Assembly: GCF_009688965.1 (NCBI RefSeq)
Contig: NZ_AP021875.1
Location: 868,001 to 932,000 of the forward strand
Direction: 5' to 3'
Source of the DNA: Desulfosarcina widdelii
Lineage (GTDB): Bacteria > Desulfobacterota > Desulfobacteria > Desulfobacterales > Desulfosarcinaceae
Length of the DNA: 64,000 nt
This document shows, in pieces, positions 53,457 to 61,578 of the stretch (position 1 is the stretch's first letter; every line of letters begins with the position of its first letter). The notes beneath the pieces are model-generated. The model saw nothing but the letters and a program-made list of their open reading frames with translations. It was not told where the DNA came from and made no database searches. A program made the translations under genes and the position numbers.

Positions 53457-53545
53457 TTTTCTGATTTAGTGTGCAAATAATTCTGAGATAGTGAGCAAAT
53501 TTACACTGATCCAAAGGGGGAGTTACCGCACGCACACTATCTAAG
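53457..53545. repeat. Right island boundary: inverted end motifs and 23-bp direct repeat
   Basis: On the minus strand two motifs, TTTGCACACTAAATCAGAA and TTTGCTCACTATCTCAGAAT, occur between 53457 and 53500. The plus-strand repeat at 53523-53545 is identical to 12540-12562. The remaining spacer 53371-53456 has no gene. Confidence 0.7.
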
Positions 53546-53686
53546 ATTCGGCCAAAACTGTGATCTGAAGGTCCACGACGCGATTAATTTCTTACCGTAT
53601 GTTTCTCAACATGATATGCTTCTATGAAGAAGAAAATGGTTGTCTGAAAGATTACCCTTTACTGATTGTTACGGGGAGAGCTAAGC

Positions 53687-55036
53687 GTGTATCATCGAAT
53701 AATAAATATATATATTGCAACACAGAATCCTCAGTTGGAAGCGCTTGTTCGGGGCGCCCCACCGGATGAAAGATTCTCATATCAATTTTTCTGTCATCCA
53801 GATGTCGATGAAGCCGACCTGAAAGGGTGCAGGGTCATCATTCTTGATTTCGAAGACGACAAACCCATATCCCTTGAAAAAATTCTCGCAGCCAAAGATG
53901 AGCAGGCCGCTGTCATCGGTTGTTTTTCAGTCGGCAGCTTTTCGGCACTGGCAGAAAATTACCAGCTTTTCGATCAGATCTGGTTCAAACCATTTGCTGA
54001 AGAAAAGGTTCGGTCTTCTTTCAACCGGTTACTGAAGCGTCTCAAAGAACAGGAGGATTCGGTACTTACCCAGAAATATCTGGACACGCTGATAGACAGC
54101 CTGCCCGACCTGATCTGGTTCAAGGATGCAAAAGGGGCTCATTTGAAAGTCAACAACAGCTTCTGCCGGGCCGTTAATAAAACAAAGGCCCAGGTTGAAG
54201 GCCGCGGGCATTACTATATCTGGGATCTTGAACCGGATGAATATGCCCAGGGGGAATATATTTGCCTGGAATCGGAAGAGATTGTCCTCGACAAAAAGGA
54301 AACCTGCCTTTTCGACGAAACCGTGAAATGCGGAAATGAACTCCGCAAGTTCAAAACCTACAAGTCACCCATCTTCGACACCGATGGCAGCATTATGGGG
54401 ACTGTCGGTTTTGCCCATGATGTGACCGACCTGCAGAACCTGCTGATTGAATTGAATATCCTAATTGAAAGCCTGCCGTTTGCCATGATGATCATGGACA
54501 AGGACAGAACCATTACCAGCGTCAATCGCAGATTCACTGACAATTTTATGTTAGACCGCGCAGAAGTGATCGGTAAGCCGGTCGATTCTCTCCTTGATGA
54601 AACCAAGGCCTTCACCCGTAGCAAAAAATGGATTGTTGAGCGGAAGAATGAAAGCGTCCGGCTTCTTTCTGAAGACAGGGTCCTGAAAATTCTCGAAGAA
54701 AAACTTCTGGATGTATTCGGTATACCGGCTGGCTATATCCAAATTTTTATGGACATCACCTTTGAGCATCGACTGCTTGAAGAAAAAAAGAAGCTCGAAG
54801 ATGCGCTTGCCGAAATAAAAAAATTGAGCGGGATGCTCCCCATTTGCGCTTCCTGTAAAAAAATCCGGGATGATAAGGGGTACTGGACGCAGATCGAATC
54901 CTACATCAGCAAACATTCCGATACACAATTCAGTCACGGAATCTGTCCCGACTGCGCAAGAAAACTTTATGGTGACCTGTATGAAAAGACCCCTTCGGGC
55001 AGAGCCGCAAACCAGACCGAGGATGACGGATCGTGA
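53687..55036 (+). CDS. PAS-domain signalling protein with C-terminal Cys motif
   Basis: A 449-aa protein. A receiver-like N-terminal region (about 1-115; VIILDFEDDKP) is followed by two PAS domains (about 125-255 and 260-370) and a C-terminal zinc-like module ICASCKKIRDDKGYWTQIES ... ICPDCARKLY. This tail ends many deltaproteobacterial PAS proteins. It has no kinase or cyclase domain, so it is probably an adaptor. GTG 53687 has GGGGAGAG; the TTG at 53666 does not. Confidence 0.75.
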   Translation: MYHRIINIYIATQNPQLEALVRGAPPDERFSYQFFCHPDVDEADLKGCRVIILDFEDDKPISLEKILAAKDEQAAVIGCFSVGSFSALAENYQLFDQIWFKPFAEEKVRSSFNRLLKRLKEQEDSVLTQKYLDTLIDSLPDLIWFKDAKGAHLKVNNSFCRAVNKTKAQVEGRGHYYIWDLEPDEYAQGEYICLESEEIVLDKKETCLFDETVKCGNELRKFKTYKSPIFDTDGSIMGTVGFAHDVTDLQNLLIELNILIESLPFAMMIMDKDRTITSVNRRFTDNFMLDRAEVIGKPVDSLLDETKAFTRSKKWIVERKNESVRLLSEDRVLKILEEKLLDVFGIPAGYIQIFMDITFEHRLLEEKKKLEDALAEIKKLSGMLPICASCKKIRDDKGYWTQIESYISKHSDTQFSHGICPDCARKLYGDLYEKTPSGRAANQTEDDGS

Positions 55037-55106
55037 CGCAACAGATTGGGGACCGCGCTAAACACACGCAGACAAAGGGGGGCGACCCTATACTTATTCT
55101 GAACGA

Positions 55107-55859
55107 CTATGGGCTGAAACCTTCCATTAAAGCGGCGGCATTCTGGCCGATGACATCGTGGTTATACCCCCCTTCCAGGATGGCGAAACAGCCGCCGTTG
55201 TTTTCACGAGCGGAGTTGGCAACCATTCGTCCCATGGCGCAGTAGTCCCGGGTAAGCAGCAGTCCACCCCAATCATTGATGTGATGGTCGAAACCTGCTG
55301 ATATGCCGATTATATTGGCCGGGTGCGCTTCGATGAAGGTCTCCACTTCCCGGAGATAGCCGTCGCGGGTACTGCCTGTCGGATTGCAAATTTTAACCCA
55401 GCTTCGATGACCCAGAATGTTTACGTTGCCGTCGCCGTAATGGAGGTCAACGTCCAGGATGGTGGCGGTTTCGATCAGGCCATCTTCCTTGAGGGTCAGC
55501 AGCGCCACCGCCATGTTGTTGAAATAACAAAATCCCCAGCAGCTGTCGCCAGAGGCATGGTGGCCGGGTGGCCGAATGGCGCCAAAGGCAGGTGCCTCGA
55601 GGCCCAGCCGAGCCGCCTGGATGGCCCCGCCTGCTGCAAGTGCTGCAATGTTGTAAAGCCCCTCCTGGCGGACGAATTCAATATGCTCCATCGTATGCGC
55701 CAATGAGATTTGCGCCTCGGTGGCCGGTTCTGCTTCAATCCGTTCCGCTTCTGCCGGAAGTGCATTCATCACCGCCTCAATCCTTCCTGCCTCTGCGGCC
55801 GGGTCAGAGGTGTACACCGGATAAAAGCTGTGACTGTAAATGACTTTCATCGAATTCAT
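55107..55859 (-). CDS. Histone-deacetylase-family (acetoin utilisation-like) deacetylase
   Basis: A 250-aa zinc hydrolase of the arginase/deacetylase superfamily. RPPGHHASGDSCWGFCYFNN carries the catalytic His pair, DVDLHYGDG and GFDHH supply zinc ligands, and EGGYNHD is the C-terminal signature. It removes acetyl groups from small molecules or proteins. Its start overlaps the thioesterase stop (ATGA), so the two are co-translated. Confidence 0.88.
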   Translation of the reverse strand: MNSMKVIYSHSFYPVYTSDPAAEAGRIEAVMNALPAEAERIEAEPATEAQISLAHTMEHIEFVRQEGLYNIAALAAGGAIQAARLGLEAPAFGAIRPPGHHASGDSCWGFCYFNNMAVALLTLKEDGLIETATILDVDLHYGDGNVNILGHRSWVKICNPTGSTRDGYLREVETFIEAHPANIIGISAGFDHHINDWGGLLLTRDYCAMGRMVANSARENNGGCFAILEGGYNHDVIGQNAAALMEGFSP

Positions 55860-56308
55860 ATTTGTTGAAAATCTGGATTGACATTTTTTTCGAGATCGGC
55901 AATCCGCGCTCTTAATTCATCAGGGATGGGTGCTTTTTTGTTTTTATGGTAGTCAAATGAAACAAGCATTCCTTCCCCTGACGCAGCAACTTTTTTGTGT
56001 TTGTGACTAACCACCAGGTACTTCATTAAAAAACGGTCTTTTTCGAGTACATCCACTTTTGCTCCGACGCTTACCTGGTCGGGATACGTCAACGGAATTT
56101 TGAACTTGCATTGGGTGTTGGCGAGAATGGGGCCAACGCCCGTTTTTATCATGTGGCCGTTAAAATCAAGTCTGTCAAAATATGAAATGCGAGCGCTTTC
56201 AAAGTACTTGAAATACATGATATTGTTAACATGCTGGAAGGCATCCATATCTCCCCACGCTATCGGCAGTTCGATAACCACAGGATGATCTTTTAGAAGG
56301 CCTTGCAT
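55856..56308 (-). CDS. Acyl-CoA thioesterase, hotdog fold
   Basis: A 150-aa 4HBT-type thioesterase. AWGDMDAFQHVNNIMYFKYFE holds the catalytic Asp, and the hydrophobic hotdog helix follows. It hydrolyses acyl-CoA esters; chain preference unknown. It is coupled to the deacetylase gene. Confidence 0.85.
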   Translation of the reverse strand: MQGLLKDHPVVIELPIAWGDMDAFQHVNNIMYFKYFESARISYFDRLDFNGHMIKTGVGPILANTQCKFKIPLTYPDQVSVGAKVDVLEKDRFLMKYLVVSHKHKKVAASGEGMLVSFDYHKNKKAPIPDELRARIADLEKNVNPDFQQI

Positions 56309-56392
56309 TCTGCCCCCGATTGTATTTGATAATCCTTTTTCTCTATCAATTTCCCTGAAAAGACCACTTTGAACAGCGGATTTTACGGCGCT

Positions 56393-57217
56393 CTATTTCC
56401 AGTGAATCACCGGCGCCTTCCTCTCCGGCAATCGATAATACTTGAACTTGGGATAGCCGATCATCATCGGATAAAACCAGGTGTGCCCCTCGGGCAACCC
56501 CACGGTTTCCACCAATTCGGGGGTGGCTATCATGGCCGCACGCAGCAACCCGGCCCAGCAAGTACCAACGCCCAGGGGCAGGGCGGCCAGTTCCAGATAA
56601 GCCAGGGCAATGCTCAAATCCACCAGGCCGTTGGCGTTCTCTTTGGGAGCGGAGGGGACAATCAGGGTTTGGGCGGTGCGTAAAATGCCGTCGTAACCGG
56701 CGGCCCATCCAGCCACCACGGGGCGGAAGTAGTCGGCCGCCGGAGAGTCGGGTTGGGCTTCAATGACCCGCTCCATCCAGCTGATGGTTGCCTGGGACAG
56801 CGGTTTCAACTTATCGCGTCCTTCGATTACAGTCCAATGGAGGTTCTGGGCGTTGCTGGCCGTGGGCGCATAGCGCGCTGTATGGATCAACTGTTCCAAG
56901 GTTTCCCGGTCCATGGCCTTGTCTTTGAAACATCGGATAGACCGCCGGGAGCGGAGAAACTGATCCGCCTGATTCCAGGACAGAACCAGGTCATTGTTTA
57001 TCTCCGGACAGTCTTTAATGTCCACGCCAGCCACGCTTAATGCACCGTGGGGGCAGACGGCCACGCAATGTCCACAGGCCATGCAGTTGGCCTCATTCGC
57101 CGGTGGAATCTGGGGGAAACTCTTGTCATCTTCCTGAATGATAAGCCGTCTCGGGCACTCGGCCGCACAGATTCCGTCCTGTTTGCATCGGGTTTCGTCA
57201 ATCGTAATGAATGCCAT
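56393..57217 (-). CDS. Nitroreductase with N-terminal ferredoxin domain
   Basis: A 274-aa fusion. The N-terminal two-[4Fe-4S] ferredoxin (CKQDGICAAECP and CMACGHCVAVCP) is followed by an FMN nitroreductase domain (RRSIRCFKDKAMDRETLEQL; PTASNAQNLHWTVI; GVGTCWAGL). The ferredoxin could feed electrons to the flavin for reduction of quinones, nitro groups or enoates. GGAG before ATG 57217; the open frame runs to 57253. It faces the same way as the thioesterase gene. Confidence 0.88.
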   Translation of the reverse strand: MAFITIDETRCKQDGICAAECPRRLIIQEDDKSFPQIPPANEANCMACGHCVAVCPHGALSVAGVDIKDCPEINNDLVLSWNQADQFLRSRRSIRCFKDKAMDRETLEQLIHTARYAPTASNAQNLHWTVIEGRDKLKPLSQATISWMERVIEAQPDSPAADYFRPVVAGWAAGYDGILRTAQTLIVPSAPKENANGLVDLSIALAYLELAALPLGVGTCWAGLLRAAMIATPELVETVGLPEGHTWFYPMMIGYPKFKYYRLPERKAPVIHWK

Positions 57218-57536
57218 ATGTTCGTCTCCGTTTGTTGTTGTTGAACCCAACATTATGGATTGCTTTGGTATCCTGGATTACCTTCGCAGAACGATTCCCA
57301 TCCATCGATGCCTCTATAGCACAGCGTTTTTGCTATTGTAAGGCCGGCATTATCTCATTTTGCGGTAAGCGTTCACAGAGTGCCGCATCTATTTCGTTCC
57401 CGGGCAATTGACGGTTGACCAAACGGTCTGCGTGCCCGGCGCCTCTCATCTGCGGCCCCCGGTAAACGCTTACAGATCAGGCAACTGCGACACATTGGGC
57501 ATTTCAAGCCCGTGAACGGACACCTTTTCGCTGCGG

Positions 57537-57740
57537 TAATGCAATGGCTGCGGACCGGATATGGCGTCTGCTTCAATCGCCGTCAACGCCGCCATGGGCA
57601 TCTTTTCCAGATTTTATTGTGTTATTGGGCAACGGGTGAACTGGGGGTGACAACCATCGGGCTGTCCAGAAAATTGAGTTGATCGCAGCCAACCATAAGC
57701 CAGTCGGTGAACGAGGGCAGATCATTGCGCGAGAGCTTGG
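57537..57740 (+). pseudogene. REP-associated tyrosine transposase remnant (copy 1)
   Basis: Reads VMQWLRTGYGVCFNRRQRRH then GHLFQ, joins directly to ILLCYWATGELGVTTIGLSRK, contains a stop, then SQPTIS. These are the middle and C-terminal parts of a Y1/IS200-like REP transposase with the central segment missing. Upstream, 57254-57536 contains a GTAAGCGTT/AACGCTTAC inverted repeat and no gene. Confidence 0.65.
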
Positions 57741-57879
57741 ATTCCACGTAACAGGGAGATGTAATCAACAATCGAATAGACGGCCCCAAAGGTCTAAGCC
57801 ATTCCATTGAACCGAATAGCTGATTGCCAATTCAGCAGAAAGGGAAGGAGCGCCTTATCAAAGAGCGCCCCTCAAGCAT

Positions 57880-58395
57880 TTAATTAACGGATATTAACGA
57901 GTACCCCTGGGCTTGGTAGCCTGATATGGATATGAATCCATTGGGCACATGGTCCACCTCTGGCAACACTGTTGAAGGATCGACCCCCATGACCTTGAGC
58001 GCGTAATCACAAACCTCGAACGTAACCCCTTCTGCTTTCATTTTACGGATAGTGTTTGCAAATTTATCCAGCGCTTCATTGTCGGATGCTTTAAAGCCAT
58101 TGCGATCAGTTGAAATCATTTTGACCGCCGGTCCGTGAAAGACAACAGCAACCCGAGGGGGAACCGCAAGAGAACGTACGCTTGGATCATCATTAACGTT
58201 CTTGACCGCCCAAAATACAATATTGGCTGTCTGGGGCGATCCCTGGCTAACATCGAAGACGGTTTTAACACCCTTAACGCCATTTAGTGCTGGGTATTCA
58301 CCCGACATCGCAGGTAATGCTGCCAGGATAACGATAAGCATAGCTGCCAGTAGCGTATACAAAGGACGGATTATTATTTGAAAGTTCATGTTCAT
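57880..58395 (-). CDS. DsrE-family periplasmic protein
   Basis: A 171-aa protein with a signal peptide (membrane segment LLAAMLIVILAALPAMSG, residues 14-31). A DsrE/F-like domain follows: VKTVFDVSQGSPQTANIVFW, VAVVFHGPAVK, GVTFEVCDYALKVMGVDPST and a C-terminal GFISISGYQAQGYSLI. The Cys in EVCDYA is conserved in the family. It may bind sulfur species or act in electron-transfer complexes; not shown here. Confidence 0.8.
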   Translation of the reverse strand: MNMNFQIIIRPLYTLLAAMLIVILAALPAMSGEYPALNGVKGVKTVFDVSQGSPQTANIVFWAVKNVNDDPSVRSLAVPPRVAVVFHGPAVKMISTDRNGFKASDNEALDKFANTIRKMKAEGVTFEVCDYALKVMGVDPSTVLPEVDHVPNGFISISGYQAQGYSLISVN

Positions 58396-58840
58396 GTCAA
58401 AACTCCTTTTTTAAGGCCTTATGGCCAGGATCTTCGTAATGAGGCAAAGGAATATGAAGCACCACCATTCCTGCCATCGATCTATTTCAAAATGCCACTA
58501 TATGGCATGGCAAGATCTAAGAAGGGGTCGCTATCACGATCGGTGAGAACGGCTACATTGGTGCTGAACAGCACAAATCAACGCGAGCGCAAGTCACTGT
58601 TGGAAAGAAAAAGGAACTTATTAATTCATTCACATAGCAAAGAATCCATTTTCAGACAGAGGACAACCGCCACCCGGTTTGAAGCTGTTCCAAAGCAGAG
58701 CGTTAACTATCTGCGATTATACCCATCTGGATGTTTATACCACAAAATAGTATCTTTGAAAAATATTACAAGGGGAAACTTAGGGACATTCCATGCGAAT
58801 ATCCGTATGTAAATCAATCGTCTTAAACTATGTACTGAAT

Positions 58841-59321
58841 ATGCCACGAAAAGCTCGCATAGACGCTACTGGAGCATTGCACCATATCATTGTCAGGGGG
58901 ATTGAACGTTGAAAAATATTCAATGACGTTGGAGACCGGGACAACTTTTTAGAACGGCTGAAAGATTTTTTGAATCGAAACCGGTACGCCTTGTTTTGCC
59001 TTGGCCATGATTCCAAACCATGTCACATATTGCCAAAATCCGGGACAGCGCCGATTGGTAAGGCAATGCGACGGCTGCAGACCGGACATGCCGCCCGCTT
59101 CAATCGCCGTTACCGCCGACATGGGCAACTTATCCAGAATCGCTGTGTTATTAGGCAAGGCGAGGGTTGGGATGAGAACCATCGAACTGTCCAAAAAACT
59201 GCGATTATCGCAGCCAACCATCAGCCCATCGACGAAACGAGGACAGAAAATTGCGCGAAAGCTTGCATTACAATTATCGGGGAAATACAATCAACATTCG
59301 AACAGACGCCTTAAGGGGTAA
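58841..59321 (+). pseudogene. REP-associated tyrosine transposase remnant (copy 2)
   Basis: Starts MPRKARIDATGALHHIIVRG, the classic RAYT N terminus with the HH pocket. A TGA interrupts after GIER. The frame continues to RRLQTGHAARFNRRYRRHGQ then LIQNR and shifts to read VGMRTIELSKKLRLSQPTIS. The central catalytic part is missing at the same point as in copy 1. The 58400-58840 stretch shows no convincing gene. Confidence 0.75.
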
Positions 59322-59390
59322 AAGGCAATATGGATTGGTAGGGGTGGATGATTAACTCAGGCACAGGCAGGTAAAACCAGGGAGATCATA

Positions 59391-59606
59391 TTGGCATTTC
59401 TCGATAAAATACCTTACTCGATTCTGATCGTCATCGCCGGTTTCATGCTTCTCGCTCCCTTCAGACCGATGCCCCATGTCGTTGAAAAATTGATCATGCT
59501 AAAAAATCAAACCCTTACAAAGCCAATTGACATTTTCGATCTGTTCTATCATCTGGTACCAACGATTATATTGATGCTGAAGGTTTACAGGGATTATACG
59601 AAATAG
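59391..59606 (+). CDS. Small conserved membrane protein
   Basis: A 71-aa protein with a first membrane segment (YSILIVIAGFMLLAPFRP) and a second at the C-terminal half (DLFYHLVPTIILMLKV). It begins at TTG 59391 with GGGAG upstream. It resembles small uncharacterised membrane proteins found in Desulfobacterota, sometimes labelled RND-related without evidence. Confidence 0.65.
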   Translation: MAFLDKIPYSILIVIAGFMLLAPFRPMPHVVEKLIMLKNQTLTKPIDIFDLFYHLVPTIILMLKVYRDYTK

Positions 59607-59677
59607 GCGAAAGCCTGAATGCCTGAGCCAGGTTGGATCTGTGCGAATAAAAATCAAATTAAGAATGGTGGTAACCC

Positions 59678-59965
59678 ATGCCTGTACAAAAATGTCCCAT
59701 CTGCGGAGAAATGGCGAAATACGAAAACCCGCCCGACAATATCGAACAATACAGATGTTTTGAATGTCCTGTATGCGGCAGTTTTGTTATCTCCCTGATG
59801 GCTGAAGATCATCTTGCGAAATTTACCATAAAAGACCGAATGTACTATTCTGAAAAAGCGAAAGCCGCACAAGCAGGCAAGGTCCTGATTATCCAATTTC
59901 TGGATGACGGCGCTGAAGCCCTTACAATGCACCGGTACGACGATAAATCTGTATGGTTTGGATAA
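59678..59965 (+). CDS. Zinc-ribbon protein, unknown function
   Basis: A 95-aa protein with CPICGEMAKYE...CFECPVCGSFVIS, a four-Cys zinc ribbon in the N-terminal half, then a charged helical part. No family is recognised. Confidence 0.6.
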   Translation: MPVQKCPICGEMAKYENPPDNIEQYRCFECPVCGSFVISLMAEDHLAKFTIKDRMYYSEKAKAAQAGKVLIIQFLDDGAEALTMHRYDDKSVWFG

Positions 59966-59997
59966 TGCTTTTTCCCTCTCAACACCTCACTCTCCCT

Positions 59998-60360
59998 ATG
60001 GATATTCCAACCGAAAAAGATTGGGGGAACTGGATACCAGACGGCAAAAGACAGCCAAAAATGAGCAATCATAAAAGGATGCAGAAGAAAGAAGCCATGG
60101 CGCGAATTCATGCCGTCCAGGAAATCCTGAGGCGATGGGACCCGATGGATCTTGCACCTGGAAAATTCGCCCCGAAGGATGAGTATGACGATTACGCATA
60201 CCCAATCGTCTCCCTTGTTTCCCAGGGTTGCTCGGTTGAACAGCTATTCGAATATCTTCGGAGTTTGCGGATAGATATGGAAACGATGAGGGACAATATC
60301 CAGAATGACAAAAATATCGCGCGTGAGATTATAACCGCACTGCACGGTAAGGAGGTCTAA
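59998..60360 (+). CDS. DUF1871-like protein
   Basis: A 120-aa protein. HAVQEILRRWDPMDLAPGKF...DEYDDYAYPIVSLVSQGCS and a C-terminal helix resemble DUF1871. Two later ATGs (60061, 60076) are possible starts; the frame also opens upstream to 59953, overlapping the zinc-ribbon gene. Function unknown. Confidence 0.6.
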   Translation: MDIPTEKDWGNWIPDGKRQPKMSNHKRMQKKEAMARIHAVQEILRRWDPMDLAPGKFAPKDEYDDYAYPIVSLVSQGCSVEQLFEYLRSLRIDMETMRDNIQNDKNIAREIITALHGKEV

Positions 60361-60487
60361 CCGTCACTTCGAAGGCGAGAGTGGGAGGACCCTATTGCAT
60401 ATGATCGAAGGAACAGTTGGTGATAGGACACAAGCCGCTGTCGGAATCTTAACTCCGGCCGGTAAGGCGGAAAGAAAGAACGACGGG

Positions 60488-60835
60488 TTAGAAGCTGCTC
60501 AAAGGCATCAATCCATATGCCGCCCTTGCCTGGTCACAGAGCGAGTTGCCCCTGTTGTTCTCCCCGGAGGCGAAGAACTTCCTGCAGTTCGTCGGTCGCA
60601 GGTCATAAATGGTACAAAAAACCGACCGACCGATTTCACCGCTCAAGGCTTGACAACGGATGGGCCTTTTCTCCGTTCCCTTCATAACGGATCGCGTGGC
60701 ATTCAGCGCAACCGCCAAATGGAAGGGGATCACGCCACCCTGGAAATTATCCATTTCGCAATTATCGAACGAAACTTTGAACATGGCACAGCAGGCACCA
60801 CAGCGCAGGCACGGATTTTGTGGGGGCATGGGCAA
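60488..60835 (-). CDS. YkgJ family cysteine cluster protein
   Basis: A 115-aa protein with CLRCGACCAMFKV near the N terminus, RCQALSGEIGRSVFCTIYDL and RPTNCRKF. This is the conserved Cys array of the YkgJ family, likely binding zinc or an iron-sulfur cluster. Function unknown. Confidence 0.8.
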   Translation of the reverse strand: MPMPPQNPCLRCGACCAMFKVSFDNCEMDNFQGGVIPFHLAVALNATRSVMKGTEKRPIRCQALSGEIGRSVFCTIYDLRPTNCRKFFASGENNRGNSLCDQARAAYGLMPLSSF

Positions 60836-60960
60836 CCATCTGATGTGAGAGGAAAAGGCACGCAGTCATTCCAACTGCCGCCGAATTCGGATGGTGCCCG
60901 GAATGCTAAAAAGAGTATCACGGGGCAAGATCGATTCGGAGAAATAGACGATGTCTAAAT

Positions 60961-61578
60961 CAGGCTTTAAAATATGATAATCGATACGCAGAAGCAAACA
61001 GATTTTTCACTGAACGTGTTTTAAAATTTACGCCAGTACGAAACCCATCTTTTAAAAGAAAAAGGACATTCCGAAGCGCCCCTCATCTCACGTTGTTATG
61101 CAGCGTTGGGGTCAATTGGATTTCTTTTAAGACGCCGCCGGCACAGACATGTGCGCCGGTACGGTGGATATTGATGATCGGGTATCGATTTGACTGGGGT
61201 GCGTGTCGGTACTGTCGATCATTCATCCAAGCAGCCACATGGGGAGTAATGAAATTCAGGTACCCCGAAACAGGCCATATCTGCGATTTTCACAGCTAAT
61301 CCGCGATTCTTGCGTTGCCTCATTTTTCTGCTATAGTATAGTCACGCCTGCCTCGCTCATCTTCAAGTTTTTGACGTTCCGGTCGATAAACCTGTGGTTT
61401 ACGGTCCAGAATAGCGGGTGGGTGGCACCGGACAAAGGCGTGTCGGCGTTGGCCGTCTGCCCGACTTTCAGCGGCGCATCGACCGTATCGGACAATCGTC
61501 CAAATGCTTTTCATCGAGCGTCGCAGCTGATTTTAAAGAGGGTACGGTTGCTCGTTTGCCGGTTTTCCTGGAGAAATA
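60961..61578. other. Gene-free stretch upstream of the hybrid kinase
   Basis: Short frames exist on both strands, but none has a ribosome-binding site, recognisable motif or natural composition. It may hold the kinase promoter; no clear site is visible. Confidence 0.4.

Noticed and set aside
58378..58812. A 144-aa frame overlapping the DsrE gene start
   Set aside because: Starts antisense inside the DsrE signal-peptide region, has no motif and no ribosome-binding site.
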